This document shows positions 5,009-5,113 of a stretch of DNA of 5,113 nt, piece after piece (the first letter of the stretch is position 1; every line of letters starts with the position of its first letter). The translations under genes and the position numbers were made by a program. Where the stretch lies: contig JAEXCA010000143.1 in NCBI GenBank assembly GCA_023393755.1, forward strand, positions 1 to 5,113. Reading direction: 5' to 3'. Source of the DNA: Actinomycetes bacterium (GTDB taxonomy: Bacteria > Actinomycetota > Actinomycetes > Propionibacteriales > Propionibacteriaceae). Below the pieces are notes generated by a model that did not search any database, was not told where the DNA came from, and was given only the letters and a program-made list of their open reading frames with translations.

Positions 5009-5113
5009 TCAAGTGTGGGAGGGGCGTTTCGGTTGCCAGTGGGCGACGAGGACCTCGTAGGCGCGCTCGGCTTGCTCGACGGCGAGCCGTTCGACGTGGC
5101 GGCGTTGGGTGTC
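5009..5113 (-). CDS. 3' end of an unidentified gene on the minus strand (partial)
   Basis: On the minus strand the last 34 codons of a gene enter from the right edge, reading DTQRRHVERLAVEQAERAYE, then VLVAHWQPKRPSHT, and ending with TGA at 5011-5009. The charged, helix-forming composition and G/C-rich third positions look like real protein, whereas the + strand frames here are Arg-rich shadows. I cannot assign a family from 34 residues. The stop lies about ten bases from where the IS256 similarity ends, so this may be the transposase or another gene of an element whose terminus is near 4999. Confidence 0.5.
   Translation of the reverse strand, partial: DTQRRHVERLAVEQAERAYEVLVAHWQPKRPSHT

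Noticed and set aside
5013..5020. GTGTGGGA occurs here and at 2638-2645, near both outer edges of the IS256 remnant
   Set aside because: Eight bases in the same orientation are too few, and IS termini should be inverted rather than direct repeats.

Overview
The window looks like a high-GC actinobacterial accessory region. Most codons end in G or C, and the transposase families (ISL3, IS256, IS30) and the PheS-like ligase all suit an actinobacterium. I cannot name a genus from the sequence. About one third of the window is a single host-type gene with a long upstream region. The other two thirds is a pile of insertion sequences nested in one another.

Left part (1-1713). Positions 57-459 hold no convincing gene but contain many nested complementary segments, a possible promoter (273-302), a strong hairpin (336-361) and a good ribosome binding site. 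They lead into the main cargo gene at 460-1578. This encodes a 372-residue single-chain protein with a phenylalanyl-tRNA synthetase alpha-type (class II) catalytic core fused to a C-terminal FDX-ACB domain, the domain layout of mitochondrial PheRS. The ATP and amino-group binding motifs are largely kept. The FPF-TEPS segment that shapes the phenylalanine pocket in true PheS is replaced by H-P-Y-T-V-G-G. I therefore read it as a PheS paralogue with a different or unknown substrate, probably of the actinobacterial type I recall being named SrmL ('PheS-related mystery ligase'). A 31-codon ORF follows it.

Right part (1714-5113). An ISL3-family element begins at about 1714. Its transposase is cut off at residue 263, after the second catalytic Asp. 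It runs into about 30 bases containing two copies of TTATGCCGA and then into an IS256-family element. The IS256 transposase gene is split by a complete IS30-family element (3236-4465, 1230 bp) with inverted repeats at both ends and a 3-bp CGC target duplication. Removing the IS30 element plus one CGC copy restores the IS256 reading frame exactly (R-P-L-D-A-L-Y-P-V). The IS256 gene stops matching its family at about 4998, before the catalytic Glu. There it abuts the 3' end of an unidentified gene on the minus strand that runs off the right edge.

Together these give a history: ISL3 landed first, IS256 and/or another element then disrupted it, IS30 inserted into IS256 most recently, and the minus-strand element replaced the IS256 3' end at an undetermined time. 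Only the IS30 transposase appears functional. The most interesting cargo is the orphan PheS-like ligase with its possibly structured leader.
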